DNA of 64,000 nucleotides from Rikenellaceae bacterium (GTDB lineage: Bacteria; Bacteroidota; Bacteroidia; Bacteroidales; Rikenellaceae): positions 124,001-188,000 of the forward strand of contig SUZJ01000005.1 in assembly GCA_015059945.1 (NCBI GenBank). The letters run 5' to 3'. This document shows positions 56,469 through 64,000 of the stretch, piece by piece. How positions within the stretch are numbered: position 1 is the stretch's first letter; the number at the start of each line of letters is the position of its first letter. The notes under the pieces were generated by a model. It did not search any database. It was not told where the DNA came from and saw only the letters and a list, made by a program, of their open reading frames with translations. Position numbers and translations under genes: made by a program.

Positions 56469-57374
56469 ATGAAAGGCATCGTATTGGCTGGTGGTAGTGG
56501 TACGCGTTTGTATCCTATTACCAAGGGTATTAGCAAGCAGTTAATGCCTATTTATGACAAACCAATGGTTTATTATCCCATATCGGTATTGATGTTGGCC
56601 GGTATTAGGGATATTTTGATTATCTCTACACCACATGATTTGCCGGGATTTAAGCGTCTGCTTGGCGACGGTAGCGACTACGGCGTTCACTTCGAGTATG
56701 CCGAGCAGCCATCGCCTGATGGTTTGGCTCAGGCTTTTACCATCGGTGCCGACTTTATCGGTGATGATAGTGCTTGCCTTGTGTTGGGCGACAACATCTT
56801 CCACGGTTCTGGCTTTACCGGTATGCTCAAAGAGGCCGTTCGTACCGCCGAGGAGGAGAAAAAAGCTACCGTATTTGGCTATTGGGTAAGCGACCCCGAG
56901 CGTTATGGCGTGGCCGAGTTTGACAAAGAGGGCAATTGCCTCTCTATCGAGGAGAAACCCGCTGAGCCAAAGAGTAACTATGCCGTTGTAGGTCTTTACT
57001 TCTATCCCAACAAGGTTGTTGAGGTTGCAAGGAGTATCAAACCTTCGGCTCGTGGTGAGTATGAGATTACCACCGTAAACCAGCAGTTCTTGGCCGATGG
57101 CGAGTTGAAAGTTCAGACTTTGGGCAGAGGCTTTGCTTGGCTTGATACAGGTACTCACGACTCTTTGTCGGAGGCTTCAACCTATATCGAGGTGTTGGAG
57201 AAACGCCAGGGCTTGAAGGTTGCTTGTTTGGAGGGTATTGCATACCGTCAGGGCTGGATAACCGAGGAGCGTATGAGAGAGCTTGCTCAGCCTATGCTCA
57301 AAAACCAGTATGGTCAGTACCTGCTGAAAGTTATTGATGAACTGAAAGAGACCGGTAACCCAAATCTTGACTAA
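56469..57374 (+). CDS. rfbA: Glucose-1-phosphate thymidylyltransferase
   Basis: [55 protein letters not shown]. Confidence 0.97.
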   Translation: MKGIVLAGGSGTRLYPITKGISKQLMPIYDKPMVYYPISVLMLAGIRDILIISTPHDLPGFKRLLGDGSDYGVHFEYAEQPSPDGLAQAFTIGADFIGDDSACLVLGDNIFHGSGFTGMLKEAVRTAEEEKKATVFGYWVSDPERYGVAEFDKEGNCLSIEEKPAEPKSNYAVVGLYFYPNKVVEVARSIKPSARGEYEITTVNQQFLADGELKVQTLGRGFAWLDTGTHDSLSEASTYIEVLEKRQGLKVACLEGIAYRQGWITEERMRELAQPMLKNQYGQYLLKVIDELKETGNPNLD

Positions 57375-57388
57375 AATAGAAAGCAATA

Positions 57389-57970
57389 ATGGAAGTAATC
57401 AAAACAGCTATTGATGGTGTCGTAATCATCGAGCCCAAGGTGTTCAAAGACGCCAGGGGCTATTTCTTTGAGAGTTTCTCTCAGAGGGAGTTCGAGGAGA
57501 AGGTGCGCCCCATAAATTTCGTGCAGGACAATGAGAGTATGTCGAGCTACGGTGTTATGCGTGGTCTGCACTTCCAAACGCCCCCTTATACCCAGAGCAA
57601 GTTGGTGCGCTGCGTAAAGGGTAGGGTGCTGGATGTAGCGGTAGATATTCGCAAAGGCTCACCTACTTATGGTCAGCACGTTGCCGTAGAGTTGTCGGAG
57701 GATAATCACCGCCAGTTCTTTGTGCCAAGGGGCTTTGCTCATGGCTTTGCGGTGTTGAGCGAGACTGCCGTATTTCAGTACAAATGCGATAATTTCTACG
57801 CTCCCCAAGCCGATGGTGGTATCAGTATCAAGGACGAGTCACTCGGCATTGATTGGCAGATACCTATGGAGCAGGCTATTCTTTCGGAGAAGGATATCAA
57901 ACACTTGTGCTTGAAAGACTTTGATTCGCCATTTGACTATAACGAAAATCTTTATCCCGAGTTTGAGTAA
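57389..57970 (+). CDS. rfbC: dTDP-4-dehydrorhamnose 3,5-epimerase
   Basis: KDARGYFFESF...FVQDNESMSSYGVMRGLHFQ...FFVPRGFAHGF. Confidence 0.96.
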   Translation: MEVIKTAIDGVVIIEPKVFKDARGYFFESFSQREFEEKVRPINFVQDNESMSSYGVMRGLHFQTPPYTQSKLVRCVKGRVLDVAVDIRKGSPTYGQHVAVELSEDNHRQFFVPRGFAHGFAVLSETAVFQYKCDNFYAPQADGGISIKDESLGIDWQIPMEQAILSEKDIKHLCLKDFDSPFDYNENLYPEFE

Positions 57971-57973
57971 CTT

Positions 57974-58864
57974 ATGAAAACAATACTTGTAACAGGTGCC
58001 AATGGACAGCTCGGCAACGAAATGCGAATTGTTGCTAAGGGTAGCAGCGACAACTATATCTTCACCGATGTAAATCAGGTTGAGGGTGTTGAGACCACAT
58101 ATCTCGATATCACCGACCTCGATGCCGTATGCCGAATGGTAGAGGAACGAGGTGTCGATGCCATTGTAAACTGCGCTGCATATACCAATGTCGATGCGGC
58201 CGAAAGCAATGAGGTTCTGGCCGAGAAGTTGAATGCCGAGGCTCCCGAGAATTTGGCAAAGGCTATGAAGGCAGTGGGTGGACTTCTGATACAGATATCT
58301 ACCGACTACGTGTTTGGCAAAGAGCCCTATAATGTTCCCTGTAAGGAGGACCAACAGGGTACCCCTACGGGCATTTACGGCCAGACCAAACTGCACGGCG
58401 AGCAGCGCATTGTGGCTACGGGTTGTTACTACGTTATCATCCGTACTGCGTGGCTCTATTCGGAGTTTGGCAAGAACTTCTGCAAGACAATGATGAACCT
58501 CACAGCCACCAAGCCACAGCTCAAAGTGGTGTTTGATCAGGTGGGTACCCCCACTTATGCCCTCGACTTGGCAAAGGCTATTGCAGTGGTGATTGAAAAG
58601 TTCGATGGCTCGCAGACAGGTATTTACCACTACTCGAATGAGGGTGTCTGCTCGTGGTTCGACTTTACGAAGATGATTGCCGAGTATAACGGCACTACCG
58701 AGTGTGATGTTCAACCCTGCCACAGCGACGAGTTCCCAAGCCCCGTTAAGCGCCCTGCTTATTCGGTACTCGATAAAACCAAAATCAAAGATATGTTTGG
58801 CGTGAAGGTGCCCTATTGGACCGAGTCGCTCAAACAGTGTATCAATAACCTTAAAAATCAGTAA
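57974..58864 (+). CDS. rfbD: dTDP-4-dehydrorhamnose reductase
   Basis: ILVTGANGQLGNEMR...DAIVNCAAYTNVDAAE...ISTDYVFG. Confidence 0.95.
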   Translation: MKTILVTGANGQLGNEMRIVAKGSSDNYIFTDVNQVEGVETTYLDITDLDAVCRMVEERGVDAIVNCAAYTNVDAAESNEVLAEKLNAEAPENLAKAMKAVGGLLIQISTDYVFGKEPYNVPCKEDQQGTPTGIYGQTKLHGEQRIVATGCYYVIIRTAWLYSEFGKNFCKTMMNLTATKPQLKVVFDQVGTPTYALDLAKAIAVVIEKFDGSQTGIYHYSNEGVCSWFDFTKMIAEYNGTTECDVQPCHSDEFPSPVKRPAYSVLDKTKIKDMFGVKVPYWTESLKQCINNLKNQ

Positions 58865-58872
58865 TAACCATT

Positions 58873-60009
58873 ATGGCTAAACGTAATATAGTAATCACCG
58901 GTGGTGCGGGATTTATTGGCTCGCACGTTGTAAGGCTGTTTGTGAACAAATATCCTGAGTACAACATCATCAACCTCGACCTGCTGACCTATGCAGGCAA
59001 TTTGGCTAACCTCAAAGACGTCGAGTCGAAGCCCAACTACAAGTTCGTGAGGATGGACATCTGCGACTTCGAGGCCTTCTACAAGCTGATGCAGGATGAG
59101 CAGATCGATGGCATCATCCACCTCGCAGCCGAGAGCCACGTTGACCGCTCCATCAAAGACCCCTTCACCTTCGCCAAGACCAATGTGATGGGCACTCTGA
59201 GTCTGCTGCAAGCTGCCAAACTCTACTGGGAGAGCCTTCCCGAGGGCTATGAGGGCAAGCGCTTCTACCACATCTCTACTGATGAGGTCTATGGCGCCTT
59301 GAAGATGAACCACCCCGAGGGTATCGAGCCCCCCTTTAAGACCGTAGCTTCGTCGGAGGGGCACAAAGCCTATGGCGACGAGTTCTTCTACGAGACCACC
59401 AAGTACAACCCCCACAGCCCCTATTCGGCAGCTAAGGCGTCGAGTGACCACTTCGTTAGGGCCTACCACGACACCTATGGTATGCCTACGATTGTTACCA
59501 ACTGCTCGAACAACTACGGTCCCTACCAGTTCCCCGAGAAGCTGATTCCTCTGTTTATCAACAACATCCGCAAGGGCAAACCCCTGCCTGTGTATGGCAA
59601 GGGCGAGAATGTGCGCGATTGGCTCTATGTCGAGGATCACGCCCGCGCAATTGACCTTATCTTCCACGAGGGTAAGGTGGCTGAAACATACAACATTGGC
59701 GGCTTCAACGAGTGGAAAAACATCGACCTCATCAAGGTTATGATTAAGACCGTCGACCGCATCCTCGGCAACCCCGAGGGCCACTCGCTTGGCTTGATAA
59801 CTTATGTTACCGACCGACTGGGCCACGATGCGAGGTATGCTATCGACTCGACCAAACTCCAAAAAGAACTCGGGTGGGAGCCATCGCTGCAGTTCGAGGA
59901 GGGTATCGAAAAGACCGTGCGCTGGTACCTCGACAACCAAGAGTGGATGGACAACATCACCTCGGGCGAGTACGAGAAGTACTACGAGGAGATGTACAGG
60001 GGCAGGTAG
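58873..60009 (+). CDS. rfbB: dTDP-glucose 4,6-dehydratase
   Basis: NIVITGGAGFIGSHVVRLFV...HLAAESHVDRSI...HISTDEVYG...NCSNNYGPYQFPEKLIP. Confidence 0.97.
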   Translation: MAKRNIVITGGAGFIGSHVVRLFVNKYPEYNIINLDLLTYAGNLANLKDVESKPNYKFVRMDICDFEAFYKLMQDEQIDGIIHLAAESHVDRSIKDPFTFAKTNVMGTLSLLQAAKLYWESLPEGYEGKRFYHISTDEVYGALKMNHPEGIEPPFKTVASSEGHKAYGDEFFYETTKYNPHSPYSAAKASSDHFVRAYHDTYGMPTIVTNCSNNYGPYQFPEKLIPLFINNIRKGKPLPVYGKGENVRDWLYVEDHARAIDLIFHEGKVAETYNIGGFNEWKNIDLIKVMIKTVDRILGNPEGHSLGLITYVTDRLGHDARYAIDSTKLQKELGWEPSLQFEEGIEKTVRWYLDNQEWMDNITSGEYEKYYEEMYRGR

Positions 60010-60034
60010 ACGACGATTGCTTGCTGATAGTATT

Positions 60035-60068
60035 AAAAAGCCACCCCTATTGAGGGTGGCTTTTTTTT
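60035..60068 (+). terminator. Terminator at the 3' end of the polysaccharide locus
   Basis: AAAAAGCCACCCctattgaGGGTGGCTTTTTTTT. Confidence 0.85.
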
Positions 60069-60237
60069 GTGTCCGAGTAGGATGGGGATTACGTCGCTTT
60101 GCTCCGTGATCGCCCCACTGCTTGCCGCAGGGGCCCAAGCAAAGAACTGCACTCCGCAAAAAGTTGATAAATCAACTCGTTTTGTTTTCATAGCCTTGTG
60201 TCTGCAAATAAACTTGCACCACAGGCTACAAAAACAA

Positions 60238-60262
60238 AAGGTGTCGAATTCTCGACACCTTC
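60238..60262 (-). terminator. Terminator downstream of tRNA-Ser
   Basis: AAGGTGTCGA-gaat-TCGACACCTT followed on the minus strand by TTGTTTTTG. Confidence 0.75.
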
Positions 60263-60281
60263 TTGTTTCGTTTGTTCTTTG

Positions 60282-60369
60282 CGGAGAAAGGGGGATTCGA
60301 ACCCCCGGTACAGTAATCCCGTACGACAGTTTAGCAAACTGTTGGTTTAAGCCACTCACCCATCTCTCC
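60282..60369 (-). tRNA. tRNA-Ser, anticodon GCT
   Basis: Reverse complement: GGAGAGA/TTTCTCC acceptor, ACAGT-TTGCTAA-ACTGT anticodon arm, long variable arm, GGGGGTTCGAATCCCCC T-arm. Confidence 0.92.
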
Positions 60370-60680
60370 GTGCTTGACTTAAAAAGCACCGCAAATATAC
60401 ACACTTTTGCCAACACTGCAAACTTTTTTGCACTTTTTTTCGCTCTACATATTTTTTAGCACCCCTTTTGCATCTACAATCCAATCGGCAAATGTGCATT
60501 TTTCCACTCGCTGTGTCACTTTTTGCCTACTTTTTAAGTTTTTTTCAATAAAATGATGTGTAGATTTGAAAAAATGTAGTATCTTTGTTTTTGGTAAGGA
60601 AAAAATGTGTACCTTTACCAAGTCGTACAACGACTTAATTGTGACATAATATTTGTTTAATTTAATAGCTATTAAAAATT

Positions 60681-61208
60681 ATGAAAAAACTTTTCGCTTT
60701 GGTTCTCTCGCTCTTCGCGGTAGCAACCATTTCTAACGCTCAGGTTTGTACCCTCAAATCGAATGCTTTGACCCTGGGTACTGGTAGTGTTCAGCTCGCA
60801 GCTGAGTTCTCGGTAGCTCCCCAGTGGACCGTTGAGTTGGCTGGTATGGCAACCCTCTTCTCGCCTTGGAAAAATGTAGGTAACGGTCTCTACCTCAACG
60901 GTTGGAGCGCTGTTGCTGAGGGCCGCTACTACCTCTGCAAAGCTTTCAATGGTCACCACTTTGGTGCTTTCGGTCAGATTGCTCGCTACGGTAAAGGTGG
61001 TGGTCTGCCTATCATCGTTGAGAGCGTTCACGACAACGTGAAAGTTGCTGCTCTGGGTGTAAGCTACGGTTACTACTTCAAACTGAATACCTACTGGGGT
61101 ATCGACACCAACATTGGTATCGGCGGTGGTCTTGGTGATACCGAGAGCATGGGTTGGAAGTTCATTCCTACCGGTCGCGCAGAGGTTTCGGTTTGCTACA
61201 AGTTCTAA
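60681..61208 (+). CDS. DUF3575-like secreted/outer-membrane protein
   Basis: Signal peptide MKKLFALVLSLFAVATISNAQ; SNALTLGTGSVQLAAEFSVAPQWTVELAG; C-terminal VSVCYKF. Confidence 0.7.
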   Translation: MKKLFALVLSLFAVATISNAQVCTLKSNALTLGTGSVQLAAEFSVAPQWTVELAGMATLFSPWKNVGNGLYLNGWSAVAEGRYYLCKAFNGHHFGAFGQIARYGKGGGLPIIVESVHDNVKVAALGVSYGYYFKLNTYWGIDTNIGIGGGLGDTESMGWKFIPTGRAEVSVCYKF

Positions 61209-61242
61209 GCAACGGCCGCCCACAAGAGGGGGCTATATAATA

Positions 61243-61280
61243 AATAGGTGTCTGTCCTGGCGGACGGGCACCTATTTTTT
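61243..61280 (+). terminator. Terminator after the DUF3575-like gene
   Basis: AATAGGTGTCTGTCC-tggc-GGACGGGCACCTATTTTTT. Confidence 0.8.
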
Positions 61281-61403
61281 GTGCTGGTGGGGGTGAGCCG
61301 TTAAGGAGCATTAGGGGCTTTGAGGTCATTAAGGTTGTTAAAGGCTTTAATGATTATAAGAGTTATATATAGCTCCTATAGCTCCTAATACCATTACTAA
61401 AAA

Positions 61404-61435
61404 AAAGACTCCGTTCGGAAGTGAACGGAGTCTTT
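61404..61435 (-). terminator. Terminator of aspS (bidirectional-looking)
   Basis: AAAGACTCCGTTC-ggaagt-GAACGGAGTCTTT; minus-strand T-run from the upstream A-run. Confidence 0.8.
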
Positions 61436-61468
61436 CGGTCTATTGGAGTGACCACACCCGAGGGGCTA

Positions 61469-63226
61469 TTAGGCTTCCTCGGTGGGTTTGAGTTCGATGC
61501 CCAGCTCGACAAGCTGTGCGGGGTCGATAGTGGTGGGCGAGTCGACCATCACATCGCGGCCCTGGTTGTTCTTGGGGAAGGCAATGTAGTCGCGGATAGA
61601 GTCCGAGCCACCAAACAGCGAGCAGAACCTATCGAAGCCAAAGGCGATACCTGCGTGGGGAGGTGCACCAAACTTAAAGGCGTTCATCAAGAAGCCAAAC
61701 TGAGCCTCGGCCTGCTCGGGGATGAAGCCCAATAGGCGGAACATCTGCTGCTGCAGCTGGCTGTCGAAGATACGCACCGAGCCGCCACCTACCTCTACGC
61801 CGTTGCAGACAAAGTCGTAGGCATTGGCCCTCACGCGACCTGGGTCGCTCTCCATATACTGCACATCCTCGGGCTTGGGCGAGGTGAAGGGGTGGTGCAT
61901 AGCGTAGAAACGCTGTGTCTCCTCATCCCACTCGAGCAGGGGGAAGTCGACAACCCACAGGGGGGCAAACTTCTTGGGATCGCGCAGGCCCAGACGGTCG
62001 CCCATCTCCAAGCGCAACACGTTCAGTGCTGAGAGGGTGTGCTTGCGGTCGCCTGCCAGGATGAGGATCAGGTCGCCGGCTTTGGCACCACACTTGTCGG
62101 CCAGAGCCTTTAGCTCGTCGGGGGTGTAGAACTTGTCGATGCTCGACTTGATGCCGCCCTCCTCGATGCGAATCCACACGAGGCCTTTGGCACCCACCTG
62201 GGGACGTTTGACAAAGTCGGTCAGCTGGTCAATCTGCTTGCGGGTGTAGGCTGCGCAACCCTCGGCTACGATAGCGCCAACGTACTCGGCCGAGTCAAAT
62301 ACCACGAAATCTTTGCCCTTAACGTCGGCAGTGATGTCGTTGAACTGCATACCGAAACGGATGTCGGGCTTGTCGGAGCCATATTTCTCCATAGCCTCGT
62401 GCCACGACATACGGGGGAAGTCGTAGGCAAACTCAACGCCCAGCACCTTCTTGAACAAGGTTTTGGCAAAGCGCTCAAAGATGTTCAGCACATCCTCCTG
62501 CTCGACGAATGACATCTCGCAGTCGATCTGTGTAAACTCGGGCTGACGGTCGGCCCTGAGGTCCTCGTCGCGGAAGCAGCGTACAATCTGGAAGTAGCGG
62601 TCGTAGCCGGCCACCATCAGCAACTGCTTGAAGGTCTGGGGCGACTGGGGCAGAGCGTAGAACTTGCCCGGGTTGAGCCTCGAGGGTACCAAAAAGTCGC
62701 GTGCGCCCTCGGGGGTAGAGTTAATCATATAGGGAGTCTCAATCTCCATAAAGTGCTCGCCATCAAGGAAATTGCGAGTAACCTGAGCCATACGGTGGCG
62801 CAGCATAAGTGCGTTTTTCAGGGGGTTACGACGCAGGTCGAGATAGCGGTAGCGCATACGCAGGTCGTCGCCACCATCGCTATTGTCCTCGATGGTGAAT
62901 GGGGGAGTCTCGGCAGCGTTGAGCACTCGCAGATTGGTCACGGCAATCTCAATATCGCCGGTTGCCATTTTGGGGTTTTTGCTCGAACGCTCGACCACCT
63001 TGCCGGTAGCCTGAATTACGTACTCACGACCGAGCGAGTCGGCAATGGGTTTAATCTCGGCAGGCGAGTTGTCGTCTACCACCAACTGTGTGATACCATA
63101 GCGGTCGCGAATGTCGATAAAGGTCATTGCGCCCAGGTTGCGGCTCTTCTGTACCCATCCTGCGAGGGTTACCTCCTGCGAGAGGTTGTCGATGCGAAGC
63201 TCGCCACAAGTGTGTGTTCTGTACAT
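61469..63226 (-). CDS. aspS: Aspartyl-tRNA synthetase
   Basis: [49 protein letters not shown]...[23 protein letters not shown]...GIAFGFDRF. Confidence 0.97.
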   Translation of the reverse strand: MYRTHTCGELRIDNLSQEVTLAGWVQKSRNLGAMTFIDIRDRYGITQLVVDDNSPAEIKPIADSLGREYVIQATGKVVERSSKNPKMATGDIEIAVTNLRVLNAAETPPFTIEDNSDGGDDLRMRYRYLDLRRNPLKNALMLRHRMAQVTRNFLDGEHFMEIETPYMINSTPEGARDFLVPSRLNPGKFYALPQSPQTFKQLLMVAGYDRYFQIVRCFRDEDLRADRQPEFTQIDCEMSFVEQEDVLNIFERFAKTLFKKVLGVEFAYDFPRMSWHEAMEKYGSDKPDIRFGMQFNDITADVKGKDFVVFDSAEYVGAIVAEGCAAYTRKQIDQLTDFVKRPQVGAKGLVWIRIEEGGIKSSIDKFYTPDELKALADKCGAKAGDLILILAGDRKHTLSALNVLRLEMGDRLGLRDPKKFAPLWVVDFPLLEWDEETQRFYAMHHPFTSPKPEDVQYMESDPGRVRANAYDFVCNGVEVGGGSVRIFDSQLQQQMFRLLGFIPEQAEAQFGFLMNAFKFGAPPHAGIAFGFDRFCSLFGGSDSIRDYIAFPKNNQGRDVMVDSPTTIDPAQLVELGIELKPTEEA

Positions 63227-63319
63227 ACTGGTTGTAAGGTTTGTTTTATTATTTGCTATATTTTTTGTAACTTTGTCTTATAAGAATGTTCTAAAAAACT
63301 TTCAAAGATATAAAAAAAG

Positions 63320-63769
63320 ATGGACGCAGAGTACAATATCGAACATTTTTTTATGCAGTCGGCCCTTGCCGAGGCCCGTGCGGCTGCCGATGAGGGCGAA
63401 ATACCCATCGGAGCGGTGGTTGTGTGCGGTGGTCGCATTGTGGGCAAGGGGCACAATAGGGTGGAGGCTCTGGGCGATGCTACGGCCCACGCCGAGATGC
63501 AGGCCCTTACGGCCGCGATGAACGCCCTGGGCTCTAAGTACCTGCCCGAGTGTACCATATATGTTACGGTCGAGCCTTGCGCTATGTGTGCTGGGGCACT
63601 TGCGTGGAGCCAGATTGGCGAGGTGGTCTATGGCACAGCCGACCCAAAGAGGGGCTACTCGACCTACTCGACGGCTATTTTGCACCCCAAAACAAAGGTG
63701 CGTAGCGGCCTGCTCGAAGAGGAGTGCCGAGAGGTGATGGAACAATTTTTCAAAAAACTACGACGTTAA
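63320..63769 (+). CDS. tadA: tRNA adenosine deaminase/nucleoside deaminase
   Basis: ATAHAEMQAL and TVEPCAMCAGALAWSQI zinc deaminase motifs. Confidence 0.9.
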   Translation: MDAEYNIEHFFMQSALAEARAAADEGEIPIGAVVVCGGRIVGKGHNRVEALGDATAHAEMQALTAAMNALGSKYLPECTIYVTVEPCAMCAGALAWSQIGEVVYGTADPKRGYSTYSTAILHPKTKVRSGLLEEECREVMEQFFKKLRR

Positions 63770-63770
63770 A

Positions 63771-63802
63771 TTTGTAATTTCGGAGGTTTTACACTAATTT
63801 TG
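63771..63802 (+). promoter_or_regulatory. Bacteroidota-type promoter for the last CDS
   Basis: TTTG, 20 nt spacer, TAATTTTG. Confidence 0.65.
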
Positions 63803-63865
63803 TCGGTTAGAGCCCCCTGTGGTTTGAAAACAATACTTATTAACTATAAAAACTGATTGAAAAAG

Positions 63866-64000
63866 ATGAAGATTAAATCGCTCCTTATCGCTGTTGCAGC
63901 TCTGGTAGTTAGCGTTAATGCTTTTGCTCAGGATGCCGCAAATGATGTTAAGAAGAAGTACAACGAGGCTGTAGCTTTGGTTAAGGCTAAAAACTATGCC
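63866..64000 (+). CDS. Secreted protein, 3' truncated by window edge (possible TPR-type N-terminus)
   Basis: MKIKSLLIAVAALVVSVNAFAQDAANDVKKKYNEAVALVKAKNYA: signal peptide then a helical repeat-like start. Confidence 0.6.
   Translation, partial: MKIKSLLIAVAALVVSVNAFAQDAANDVKKKYNEAVALVKAKNYA

Noticed and set aside
58858-60159. 433-aa minus-strand ORF opposite rfbB
   Set aside because: Antisense shadow of rfbB

Overview
A 64 kb Bacteroidota chromosomal window. Support for the phylum: recurrent TTTG-N18-21-TAnnTTTG promoters, UpxY, PorX, and a Bacteroidales-type gene repertoire. Genus was not determined; Alistipes/Rikenellaceae-like is only a guess. The left part (1-26.5 kb) is mostly housekeeping: rpsA, tRNA-Glu, rpmI-rplT, a putative glycine-lipid acyltransferase pair, porX, a degenerate GH2 protein, slyD, a ROK protein, the mce-mmdADCB sodium-pump decarboxylase operon, rpiB, an MTAN-like gene, luxS, menA, and a small-ORF plus fimbrillin/FN3 lipoprotein operon. 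From about 27.0 to 60.0 kb there is a large polysaccharide (capsule/O-antigen type) locus led by an UpxY/NusG-like antiterminator with a structured 5' leader. It encodes Ugd, a GHMP sugar kinase plus nucleotidyltransferase, a UDP-glucuronate 4-epimerase, CapE/F/G, Wzy, Wzx, glycosyltransferases and RmlACDB. The most unusual part is an AT-rich accessory block at 46.5-53.7 kb: ATP-grasp ligase, cobalamin-binding (DxHxxG) mutase-like protein, second ATP-grasp, aldo/keto reductase, CapA-like protein, octopine/nopaline-dehydrogenase-like protein. With the TupA-like ATP-grasp at 33.2 kb, this suggests a B12-dependent pathway that makes an unusual amino acid or opine and attaches it to a uronate-containing polysaccharide. 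Intergenic regions also carry a family of multi-hairpin repeats whose stems vary in sequence but stay complementary. The right end has tRNA-Ser, a DUF3575-like protein, aspS, a tadA-like gene and a truncated CDS. All calls were made by reading the sequence; no database search was run.
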